8,725 nucleotides of DNA. It comes from Sulfurimonas sp. GTDB lineage: Bacteria > Campylobacterota > Campylobacteria > Campylobacterales > Sulfurimonadaceae. Under the pieces are notes generated by a model. It was given only the letters and a program-made list of their open reading frames with translations, was not told the origin of the DNA and did not search any database. The translations under genes and the position numbers were made by a program. The stretch is from NCBI GenBank assembly GCA_027066935.1, contig JAMOMX010000332.1, forward strand, positions 1 to 8,725, written 5' to 3'. Position 1 is the stretch's first letter; each line of letters starts with the position of its first letter. Below are positions 1-6,192 of this stretch, piece by piece.

Positions 1-1
1 T

Positions 2-190
2 TATAGATCAAACTATACTGCTGTAGATACTCCTGTTTATAGCTGGTCTGATGCTTACTTGGTTGATCATGATGGATTAACTCCTGGTTATCCAGCAATA
101 GATACCGTGCCAACATGTGGTGGAAATGGTAGTGCATTTTGCCATGGAACTGATGGTGGTGGATATGACCCATGGATAATAATACCATAG
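2..190 (+). CDS. C-terminal end of a probable multihaem c-type cytochrome (5' end outside window)
   Basis: The frame is open from the window edge to a TAG at 188-190, giving 62 residues and no start codon, so only the C-terminus is present. It is rich in Gly, Asp, Tyr and Trp and has no membrane segment, consistent with an exported protein. Near the end, the stretch TCGGNGSAFCHG contains Cys, seven residues, then Cys-His (CX7CH); this resembles a haem-c site with a widened Cys spacing. Families with wide spacings are known (CX4CH proteins of Geobacter, CX15CH in MccA), but CX7CH is not a standard motif. The cytochrome reading rests on this one motif and on the neighbouring haem proteins and CcsBA. 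It could equally be a secreted non-haem protein with a disulfide. The frame has better codon sense than the overlapping minus-strand frame. Confidence 0.45.
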   Translation, partial: YRSNYTAVDTPVYSWSDAYLVDHDGLTPGYPAIDTVPTCGGNGSAFCHGTDGGGYDPWIIIP

Positions 191-222
191 ACTATCTTTC
201 ACTTCTTGCAAAATTTCCCTCG

Positions 223-242
223 TTCCTAAGTTTACTTGGGGA
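223..242. repeat. Short palindromic repeat, dispersed-element type
   Basis: The arms TTCCTAAGT and ACTTGGGGA (223-231, 234-242) pair over nine positions with two G-T wobbles and a two-base centre. The sequence, including the flanking CTCG before and ATGC after, resembles the widespread bacterial repeat with core GTTCCCAAG...CTTGGGAA, which occurs in many copies in diverse genomes; this likeness is from memory. It lies 32 bases after the stop of the upstream gene and could end its transcript or simply be a dispersed element. There is no U-tract after it. Confidence 0.4.
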
Positions 243-311
243 TATGCTGTAGGAAATACCCTTTTTGTAAGAGCTTGGAAGAGATAGAGAACAAAAATAA
301 GGATAATACCT

Positions 312-815
312 ATGTACTTTAAACTCCCCTCATTCATTAAAACAACATTCATTACTTTGGTTGTTTTTTTGATATTACCAACACATGCTTTTGCTGATGA
401 AACAGAAGATATCAAAAAAGTGGTTGTTGCCTATAACTTTGGAATTGTCAAAATGGCAAAAAGTAGCACTGTCGAGCATATGGTAAATATTATTAGTAAA
501 AAACGGGCAAATAAATTGCATCTCTGGATCAAATCATGGCACGACAATAATCTCTTTATGGATACAGCGTTGCCAAAGATGGAATTTACCAATGTCAATA
601 TAGGCAAAGGGGTTGCCAAAGTCTTTGTCAATGAAGAGTGGCTTTACCGCTACATCGATATCAAAACCAAAAAGATAACTCACCCTGCCACACGCATTCT
701 TTACGCAATGAAATATGAACTCGTCAAACAAAATCATGGTTGGGTTGTTGACGATGTGAAAACACTCTCAGAAAAGCAGGAGAAGCTTATTCTTGGTTCC
801 AAAGCTTCAGACTAA
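312..815 (+). CDS. Small secreted protein of unknown function, possibly NTF2-like
   Basis: Codes for 167 residues. The start is supported by AAGGA at 299-303, eight bases before ATG. Residues 1-28 form a clear Sec signal peptide (Lys near the N-terminus, hydrophobic core, THAFA before a DE-rich mature start), so the mature protein of about 139 residues should be periplasmic or secreted. There is no lipobox, no Cys and no haem motif. The C-terminal half alternates beta-like stretches (residues 90-150, ending YELVKQNHGWVVDDV), which recalls the small NTF2-like or IMS-like folds found in exported proteins; this is a resemblance, not a family assignment. It lies 121 bases after the upstream cytochrome-like gene on the same strand and may be co-transcribed. 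Its codon use has more G and C than ccsBA or the genes to the right, a mild sign of different origin. It converges on the monohaem cytochrome gene with 26 bases between. Confidence 0.75.
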   Translation: MYFKLPSFIKTTFITLVVFLILPTHAFADETEDIKKVVVAYNFGIVKMAKSSTVEHMVNIISKKRANKLHLWIKSWHDNNLFMDTALPKMEFTNVNIGKGVAKVFVNEEWLYRYIDIKTKKITHPATRILYAMKYELVKQNHGWVVDDVKTLSEKQEKLILGSKASD

Positions 816-841
816 GAGTTCACTTTTAATAAGATGCATAA

Positions 842-1042
842 CTATGGTTTTGGTGTTATTTGTTCTAAATAATCAGGTTTTGTATTTTTAACTACATCCT
901 TTGCATGACATTTTATACAATCTTCTGTTCCTACGCCATGCTGATACATGCTTGTAGAAAAAATATTTGCATAGAGTGTATTTGTTAAAAAAATTGATAA
1001 AAGTAAGAAAAAGATAGAGCTTTTTAGTAAATTTTTGAACAC
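842..1042 (-). CDS. Tiny exported monohaem c-type cytochrome
   Basis: Codes for 66 residues starting at GTG (1042-1040). On the minus strand GAGAGGAG stands seven bases before this GTG, a strong ribosome binding site that fixes the start. Residues 1-25 are a signal peptide ending in LYA, leaving about 41 mature residues. One canonical haem site, CIKCH, is at residues 42-46, preceded by VGTED as in many multihaem cytochromes. There is no Met-containing C-terminal domain as in class I cytochromes, and the only other His in the mature part is in the stretch MYQHG before the haem site. It is thus either a genuinely minimal monohaem protein or the stump of a longer cytochrome; the sequence past the TAG shows no further CXXCH in frame. 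CcsBA, encoded nearby on the opposite strand, would attach its haem. Likely role: small periplasmic electron carrier. Confidence 0.65.
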   Translation of the reverse strand: MFKNLLKSSIFFLLLSIFLTNTLYANIFSTSMYQHGVGTEDCIKCHAKDVVKNTKPDYLEQITPKP

Positions 1043-1075
1043 AACAGTACTCCTCTCTAAAAATTAGTTAATATG

Positions 1076-1081
1076 AGTATA
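1076..1081 (-). promoter_or_regulatory. Possible -10 box for the monohaem cytochrome gene
   Basis: The minus strand reads GATATACTC here, with TATACT as a good -10 hexamer, 34 bases before the GTG start. No convincing -35 is seen (TTACTA about 18 bases upstream is weak). Assigned by position and match only. Confidence 0.3.
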
Positions 1082-1331
1082 TCATAATTTTAGATTTAAT
1101 AGTAACTACTGCTCTGAAAAACCAAATGATTCTCTTATTTTAATTGGCAAATATATTTCCTTAGTTAAAATTTGAAGAAGAATTTAAAAATATTATAAGT
1201 AAGAGATTATATGGATAGAAGAGATCTAAAGTTGATGTACAAACAAAAAAGAAACATAATTAAGAGCTAAAACTTAAAAAAACATAAGTTAAAGATGATA
1301 TATCTTTACATTAACTTTTGTGTAGTAACTT

Positions 1332-1337
1332 TATGAT
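1332..1337 (+). promoter_or_regulatory. Possible -10 box for ccsBA
   Basis: TATGAT, followed by AAA, stands 47 bases before the ccsBA start and behind a T-rich region (TTAACTTTTG at 1311-1320). This matches the usual Campylobacterota pattern of a recognisable -10 without a fixed -35. If used, transcription would begin near 1344, leaving the inverted repeats at 1271-1317 upstream of the transcript. Confidence 0.35.
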
Positions 1338-1384
1338 AAACTCCAAAATTATTAAATAAACTTATAGAAAATCTAAGGAATAAT

Positions 1385-4300
1385 ATGATATTTATTAAAA
1401 AAATATGGTCATTTTTGATCTCAATGAAATTAATGTTAACATTGATTTTTATGTTTGCACTAGCAAGTGCAATAGGCACTTTTATAGAAAATGATCACGG
1501 AATAAATACATCATGGGCACTAGTTTATAGCAGTAGATGGTTTGAAGCGATTCAAGTACTTTTAGGTATAAGTATCATTGGAAATATTTTTAAATATAAG
1601 ATGTTTCAAGTTAAAAAAATTCCAGTATTTTTATTTCATTTTGGTTTTTTAGTTGTCTTAATTGGTTCTGGTGTTACACGCTATTATGGGTATGAGGGTG
1701 TGATGCATATTCGTGAGGGTGCTACACAAGATCAGATGATATCGTCTGATGCTTTTTTACAACTAAAAGCGATACAAGGTTCTAGTGAATATAAAAGAGA
1801 AGATGTAGTTTATATGTCCAAGCTTGGTGGTAGAAACTTTAATAATACTTTAGATATTGGTGATAAAGAGGCTAGTGTATCGTATAAGAAATTTATTGAT
1901 AAAGCTATTAAAACGGCAGTAGAAGACCCATCAGGAGAACCAATAGCAGTTTTTGAAATATTAACACCTCAAGGGCCAGAAAAATACTTTCTAAAAAAAG
2001 GTGAATCGATGGATATTGGTCCATTGGCTGTTTATTTTGATAAACAAGTAGATATAAACAATAAACGAATATTAAAACTTATTAGTGAGAATGGCGAGAT
2101 TAATTTTGTATCAAATACTCCAATTAATTGGACAAAGATGACTAATCAATCTCATGGTCACTATGAAACGGGAGTTAAATATAAATTTGACCCAAGAACA
2201 ATGTATGATGTTAGTGGTGTTAAGCTTGTCTCAAGTGAAGTTTATAACAAAGGTGCAGTTAAAGTTGTAAGCTTAGATGAGTACAAAAAAACCACAAAGA
2301 TTAAACCAGAGATGGAGGAAAATGCACTCTCAGCAATGATAGTAGATGTTGAATATGATGGTGAGCATAAAGAGATAGCATTAATGGGTAAAGGAAAACG
2401 CTATAAGGGTTATACTGAGTATTTTGCTATGGGTGATACAAAGTTTAGTTTGGAGTGGGGATCAAAAATGTTAGAATTGCCATTTTCTCTAAAACTTAGA
2501 GAGTTTAACTTAATAAAATATCCGGGATCTATGAGTCCATCATCATATGAAAGTTTAGTGACTTTAATAGATAAGGAAAATCTAGTTATGCGCGAACACA
2601 AAATATATATGAATAATATTCTTGATTATGGTGGATTTTTATTTTTCCAATCATCTTATGATAAAGATGAAAAAGGAACTATTCTTTCTGTAAATCATGA
2701 TCCTGGAAAGTGGCCTACTTATTTAGGGTATACACTTTTAATAGTTGGAATGTTTTTTAATCTTTTAAATCCAAATAGTTATTTTTCAAAATTAGCTCGT
2801 TCAAAATATGAGTATAAACCAAGTATAATTATGGCTATAGCAGTATTTTGTGCACTGTTTTACTCTCAACCATTAGTAGCTTCAGATTTAGATGTATCAA
2901 AGATAAAGAGCGTTGATAGAGAACATGCCAATTATTATGGGACCATGTTAGTTCAAAGTCGTGATGGACGGATAAAGCCTCTTGATACTATAAATATGAA
3001 CTATATGAATAAAATCTCTGGAAAAAGTACAATGTCTAATCTTAATCACAACCAAGTGATTTTAGGTATGGTAGCTAACTCTGCAGAGTGGAAACAGGTT
3101 AAGATGATTAAAGCTACTCACCCTGAAGTTAAAAAAATATTAGGGATGAAAAAGTCTCAAAAAAAGTTTTCTTATAATGACGCTTTTGATGAGTATGGCC
3201 AGTATAAATTAGCTTCTTTTGCAGAAGAAGCAATTAGAAAAAAACCAGCCCAAAGAGGTACGCTAGAGAGAGATATAATAAAAGTAGATGAAAGACTAAA
3301 TGTCGCGTATATGGTGTTTTCTGGGCGTTTTATGAGGGTTTTTCCACTTGAGGGAGATCCAGATGATAAATGGTATTATCCACAAGAAGCTTTACAAATT
3401 TTTCCAGCTGGGGCTTCAAATGAAGTTTTATCAATATTAAGAAACAACTCTATATCTTTAGCAAAAGGTATGGATAGCGGAGATTATAGTGAAGCAAATA
3501 AAGCTATTGATTTAATAAAAGATTATCAAAAAAAATATTCTCCAGCGATTATCCCTAATGAAACAATTATAAAAGCTGAATTAATGTACAATAATTTAAG
3601 AATATTTGACAGACTTTACCCTATCTATTTAATTGCTGGTTTTTTACTTCTAATATTAGTATTTGTCCGTTTAGCCAAGCCACAGATAGACTTAAAATTA
3701 GCTACTCGTATAGCTGTAACAGTGTTAGTATTAGGTTTTATAGCTCATACTGCCAGTATAGGATTAAGGTGGTATATCTCTGGGCATGCTCCATGGAGTA
3801 ATGGATATGAGGCAATGCTTTATATATCTTGGTCTATTATTTTATCTGGTCTTTTATTTGCAAGGACATCAGAGTTAGCTGTAGCAACTACAGGTATATT
3901 TGCGGGGATAACTTTATTTGTTGCACATCTAAGTTGGCTTGATCCTCAAATTACAACAATGGTTCCAGTTCTTAAATCTTACTGGCTTACAATACATGTT
4001 GCAGTTATTACAGCTAGTTATGGTTTTCTTGGTTTAAGCACATTGCTTGGTTTTGTGTCATTGATTTTTTATATAATGCTTCGTAATGAACAAAAACGCA
4101 AAGAGATAAGTGTAAACATATTAGAAGCTACGCGTATTAGTGAGATGTCGATGATAGTTGGGCTAACTCTACTTACAGCAGGAAACTTTTTAGGTGGAGT
4201 GTGGGCAAATGAATCATGGGGACGCTACTGGGGTTGGGATCCAAAAGAGACATGGGCATTAGTTACTATACTTGTATATGTGATGATAATCCATTTTCGT

Positions 4301-4549
4301 TTTGTTAAAGCTTTGAGTACAAACTTTATCTTTAATGCTGTTTCAACTGTAGCTTATTCCTCTGTTATTATGACTTATTTTGGTGTAAATTATTACCTTT
4401 CAGGTTTACACTCTTATGCTTCAGGAGACCCTGTACCTGTCCCTGTTTGGATATATTATGTTATAACTGTTATAATTGTTGTTATTATAGCCGCTTCATT
4501 TAATCGAAACAAGTTGGTTAAAGTGAAGCCCATTAAAAATAAAAAGTAA
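1385..4549 (+). CDS. ccsBA: CcsBA: fused ResB/CcsA system II cytochrome c synthase
   Basis: A 1054-residue inner-membrane protein that exports haem and ligates it to CXXCH-type sites of apocytochromes in the periplasm. The start is backed by AAGGA at 1375-1379. The N-terminal part is ResB-like: membrane helices around residues 10-30, 53-70 and 80-97, a large periplasmic domain, and a helix at about 445-461. After a helix at about 482-499 and a second periplasmic region, the CcsA part begins near 747 with GHAPWSNGYEAM at 800-811 and the haem-binding WWD signature at 937-958 (NESWGRYWGWDPKETWA). The four haem-ligand histidines known from Helicobacter CcsBA all have counterparts: H85 and H970 in membrane helices, H871 and H1009 in periplasmic loops. 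Length is at the long end for the fusion. No disruption is seen, so it should be active. Campylobacterota can carry several such synthases with different haem-site specificity; which type this is cannot be told from sequence alone. Confidence 0.97.
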   Translation: MIFIKKIWSFLISMKLMLTLIFMFALASAIGTFIENDHGINTSWALVYSSRWFEAIQVLLGISIIGNIFKYKMFQVKKIPVFLFHFGFLVVLIGSGVTRYYGYEGVMHIREGATQDQMISSDAFLQLKAIQGSSEYKREDVVYMSKLGGRNFNNTLDIGDKEASVSYKKFIDKAIKTAVEDPSGEPIAVFEILTPQGPEKYFLKKGESMDIGPLAVYFDKQVDINNKRILKLISENGEINFVSNTPINWTKMTNQSHGHYETGVKYKFDPRTMYDVSGVKLVSSEVYNKGAVKVVSLDEYKKTTKIKPEMEENALSAMIVDVEYDGEHKEIALMGKGKRYKGYTEYFAMGDTKFSLEWGSKMLELPFSLKLREFNLIKYPGSMSPSSYESLVTLIDKENLVMREHKIYMNNILDYGGFLFFQSSYDKDEKGTILSVNHDPGKWPTYLGYTLLIVGMFFNLLNPNSYFSKLARSKYEYKPSIIMAIAVFCALFYSQPLVASDLDVSKIKSVDREHANYYGTMLVQSRDGRIKPLDTINMNYMNKISGKSTMSNLNHNQVILGMVANSAEWKQVKMIKATHPEVKKILGMKKSQKKFSYNDAFDEYGQYKLASFAEEAIRKKPAQRGTLERDIIKVDERLNVAYMVFSGRFMRVFPLEGDPDDKWYYPQEALQIFPAGASNEVLSILRNNSISLAKGMDSGDYSEANKAIDLIKDYQKKYSPAIIPNETIIKAELMYNNLRIFDRLYPIYLIAGFLLLILVFVRLAKPQIDLKLATRIAVTVLVLGFIAHTASIGLRWYISGHAPWSNGYEAMLYISWSIILSGLLFARTSELAVATTGIFAGITLFVAHLSWLDPQITTMVPVLKSYWLTIHVAVITASYGFLGLSTLLGFVSLIFYIMLRNEQKRKEISVNILEATRISEMSMIVGLTLLTAGNFLGGVWANESWGRYWGWDPKETWALVTILVYVMIIHFRFVKALSTNFIFNAVSTVAYSSVIMTYFGVNYYLSGLHSYASGDPVPVPVWIYYVITVIIVVIIAASFNRNKLVKVKPIKNKK

Positions 4550-4564
4550 ACTATAACCTTGTTT

Positions 4565-4597
4565 GGAGTATTTAATAATAAATTTTTTAGATACTCC
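4565..4597 (+). terminator. Hairpin just after ccsBA, possible terminator
   Basis: GGAGTAT (4565-4571) and ATACTCC (4591-4597) are perfect complements, and the stem extends inward by four pairs (one G-U wobble) to about eleven pairs. It begins 16 bases after the ccsBA stop. The bases after it (TTAGTTACATTTG) are only partly T-rich, so efficient intrinsic termination is uncertain. It overlaps the start of the decayed gene. Confidence 0.4.
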
Positions 4598-4782
4598 TTA
4601 GTTACATTTGTATTATTATCTGGCGTATCTGCTCTTATACATCAGGTACTTTGAATTCGTTTATTTAGTTTAAGCATTGGCTCAAATGCTATCTCAATCA
4701 GTATAGTATTATCGGTATTTTTTTATAGCTATTTATACCAGAACCCATTAAATTAAAAGGTATGATTCTAACTAAAAAATAA
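4577..4782 (+). pseudogene. Remnant N-terminus of a spermidine-synthase-like membrane protein
   Basis: One frame reads FRYSLVTFVLLSGVSALIHQ, then VL, a TGA at 4652-4654, then IRLFSLSIGSNAISISIVLS. This matches, from memory, the first membrane helices of fused MFS/spermidine-synthase-like proteins, whose N-terminus runs LLSGFSALIYQVLWIRL..FGS; the TGA stands exactly where the family has Trp (TGG). The frame closes at TAA 4754-4756, while another frame at 4738-4782 reads PEPIKLKGMIL, like the following P-L-K-L-Y-G segment of the family, implying a deletion or frameshift between. The catalytic aminopropyltransferase domain is absent. No start codon or ribosome site is clear. It is therefore a decayed fragment and not a gene. 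Reading the TGA as Trp would not rescue it, because later stops and the missing domain remain. Confidence 0.6.
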
Positions 4783-4837
4783 TCATAAAATAAAGCCAAA
4801 TTGTTACAATAATCGATATTATTAATTATCTACTCTA

Positions 4838-4851
4838 TTTTGTGATACAAT
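4838..4851 (+). promoter_or_regulatory. Probable promoter of the DUF4136-type lipoprotein gene
   Basis: TTTTGTGATACAAT has a T-run and TG element followed by TACAAT as -10, typical of Campylobacterota housekeeping promoters. Transcription would start near 4858, giving a leader of about 40 bases. A second, similar site (TTGTTACAAT, 4801-4810) lies upstream and could be an alternative. Confidence 0.45.
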
Positions 4852-4896
4852 TATGATTAATAAATTATAAAAATAAAATAATAATAGGACAAAGAT

Positions 4897-5502
4897 ATGA
4901 AGCATTGGATTTTAATAATAGTAGCAACTTTTTTTATTAGTGGGTGTTCAACATTGCAAGTGCAAGTAGATAGTGACCCCGAGTACGATTATAGTGAATT
5001 AAACAAGTTTTATGTTATTCACACACAAAAAGATGATGATAAAAACTTTATGCGTAGTCGTTTGAATAAAGCATTAATCAGTTATTTTGAAAATAAAGGG
5101 TATGTTTATTCACAAGAGAAAGAAGCAGATTTTTATATTATTTTTCATCTTGATGTTCAAAAAAGAAGTGAGTTAGAAACTAACTATCAAGAGACGAGTG
5201 TGGATCTAAGCAGAGACTATTATAGTCGTTTAGCATATGATGCAGATGGGAAAATGTATATGTTAAGTCAACCTCCATTTCCAAGAGAAAATATCAATTC
5301 AGTAACAACTACACGCACATATGAATATGAAGAGGGAAGATTCGTTGTAGAGATATTAGATGTAAAACAAAATATTGTATTTTGGCAATCAATAGCAGAG
5401 GATGAACTCTCAAATGAATCTAGTTCACAAGAGCAAAAAACTGCTTATATAAATGAAATATTAGAGAAAATGTTTAATAAATTTCCTAAAAAATATAACT
5501 AA
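4897..5502 (+). CDS. DUF4136-type outer-envelope lipoprotein
   Basis: Codes for 201 residues. The start is preceded by TAGGA at 4885-4889. Residues 1-16 are a lipoprotein signal with lipobox ISGC; Cys17 would be lipidated after signal peptidase II cleavage. The next residues (STLQVQV) lack an Asp at +2, so sorting to the outer membrane is likely by the enterobacterial rule, which may not hold in this phylum. The mature part shows the usual DUF4136 course: VQVDSDPEYDYSELNKFYV near the N-terminus, a helix with AL..YFENKGY around residues 55-70, EADFYIIFHLDV at about 76-87, and a C-terminal region with VVEILDVKQNIVFWQSIAED and a closing amphipathic helix. Function of this family is unknown. It stands alone with its own promoter and a 58-base gap before the cytochrome gene, so a link with the cytochromes is by position only. 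Confidence 0.85.
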   Translation: MKHWILIIVATFFISGCSTLQVQVDSDPEYDYSELNKFYVIHTQKDDDKNFMRSRLNKALISYFENKGYVYSQEKEADFYIIFHLDVQKRSELETNYQETSVDLSRDYYSRLAYDADGKMYMLSQPPFPRENINSVTTTRTYEYEEGRFVVEILDVKQNIVFWQSIAEDELSNESSSQEQKTAYINEILEKMFNKFPKKYN

Positions 5503-5519
5503 TCATAAAATAATATAAA

Positions 5520-5531
5520 TTTTGCTATTAT
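5520..5531 (+). promoter_or_regulatory. Probable promoter of the c554-diguanylate cyclase operon
   Basis: TTTTGCTATTAT combines a T-run, TGC element and TATTAT -10, close to the Campylobacterota consensus. It lies 29 bases before the cytochrome ATG, so the leader would be only about 20-25 bases. It would drive both the tetrahaem cytochrome and the cyclase gene that follows. Confidence 0.5.
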
Positions 5532-5560
5532 GGAATAATATTTATTAACTCTGATACTGG

Positions 5561-6190
5561 ATGCCATTATTGATTAGTTTAAAATTTTTTATTTTTTATT
5601 TTTTTATTAGTACTTTTATATTTTTTCCATCTAATATACTTGCTCAAAATCAACATATAGAAGAGATTTTATCACAAAAGCAAATTGAAGTACCATTAAA
5701 ACAGGCATTAGGTGATGAAGCCTATACTCAAGCGATGAACTCTGGTAAATACAATTATGTAGGCAATTCAAAATGTCGTCTTTGTCATAGGGAGTTTTTT
5801 ATTGGTCGAAAACATGACCTTCATGATTTTACTATTCAAAAGTTGGCAAAAAGTAAAAATGAAAAAAACCCACGCTGTTTAGTTTGTCACACAACAGGTT
5901 ATGGAGTAGATGATGGTTTTGTTAGCATGGAGACTACACCTCGTTTAGCAAATGTTCAATGTGAGGGGTGTCATGGACCAGGAAGTTTGCACATAAAATT
6001 AGCAAAAGAAAAAATGAAACTAAAATCAAATATTAATGTTAGAGGTTTCCTTGTTGGAACTGATCATCCAAAACGACTCAAAAAAATATGTACGAGTTGC
6101 CATACTAGTCAAAAGAATAACTCATATAATAATTTGCAAGAAGCTTATGATAGTTATAGATATGCTAACCCAAATATGAAAAATAGATAA
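5561..6190 (+). CDS. Tetrahaem c-type cytochrome, cytochrome c554 family
   Basis: Codes for 209 residues. Residues 1-28 are a signal peptide (very Phe-rich core, cleavage after NILA), so the mature protein is periplasmic. Four CXXCH haem sites occur: CRLCH (72-76), CLVCH (106-110), CEGCH (134-138) and CTSCH (177-181). The pattern YVGNSKCRLCH, RCLVCHTTGYG, then VQCEGCHGPGSLHI is the hallmark of the cytochrome c554-like family, whose founding member takes electrons from hydroxylamine oxidoreductase in nitrifiers; relatives in other bacteria have varied partners, so no substrate is inferred. Extra His at 85, 88, 144 and 169 may be distal haem ligands. The ATG has a weak ribosome site (GATACTGG); a TTG at 5570 is a possible alternative that would still leave a working signal peptide. 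The downstream cyclase gene begins two bases after the stop. Confidence 0.9.
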   Translation: MPLLISLKFFIFYFFISTFIFFPSNILAQNQHIEEILSQKQIEVPLKQALGDEAYTQAMNSGKYNYVGNSKCRLCHREFFIGRKHDLHDFTIQKLAKSKNEKNPRCLVCHTTGYGVDDGFVSMETTPRLANVQCEGCHGPGSLHIKLAKEKMKLKSNINVRGFLVGTDHPKRLKKICTSCHTSQKNNSYNNLQEAYDSYRYANPNMKNR

Positions 6191-6192
6191 AC

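Larger units (their letters stand above)
1043..1384. other. Non-coding stretch between divergent genes
   Basis: No credible gene is seen in these 342 AT-rich bases. They should hold the divergent promoters for the monohaem cytochrome and ccsBA. A 19-codon frame at 1211-1270 (MDRRDLKLMYKQKRNIIKS) recalls the N-terminus of some GIY-YIG-type proteins and might be a relic, but it is too short to call. Three complementary arms are present: AACTTA (1271-1276), TAAGTT (1285-1290) and TAACTT (1312-1317), plus AAAGAT/ATCTTT (1291-1296, 1302-1307). The middle arm could pair with either outer arm, giving alternative hairpins. In DNA this AT-rich they may be chance. Confidence 0.5.

Noticed and set aside
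77..415. A 112-codon minus-strand frame with a hydrophobic stretch
   Set aside because: It crosses the palindromic repeat and overlaps both the left-edge reading frame and the start, ribosome site and signal peptide of the secreted protein. Its peptide PQVNLGTRE comes from the repeat.
431..737. Two minus-strand frames (431-631 and 534-737)
   Set aside because: Both lie wholly inside the secreted-protein gene, have no family likeness and read as shadows.
782..808. Inverted repeat GAAGCTT...AAGCTTC as terminator between the convergent genes
   Set aside because: It is inside the coding region, each arm is itself nearly palindromic, the loop is 13 bases, and no T-run follows. No convincing terminator is seen between 815 and 842.
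1211..1270. A 19-codon frame as a small protein gene
   Set aside because: Only a vague likeness to a GIY-YIG protein N-terminus, a poor ribosome site and no conserved domain; kept only as a remark under the non-coding stretch.
2410..2601. Minus-strand frame of 63 codons
   Set aside because: Lies inside ccsBA and shows no recognisable protein features.
4761..4787. Inverted repeat TATGATT...AATCATA and a 14-base repeat TAATCATAAAATAA at 4780 and 5500
   Set aside because: Low-complexity AT-rich sequence; two copies of this length are easily chance, and no element or regulator is implied.
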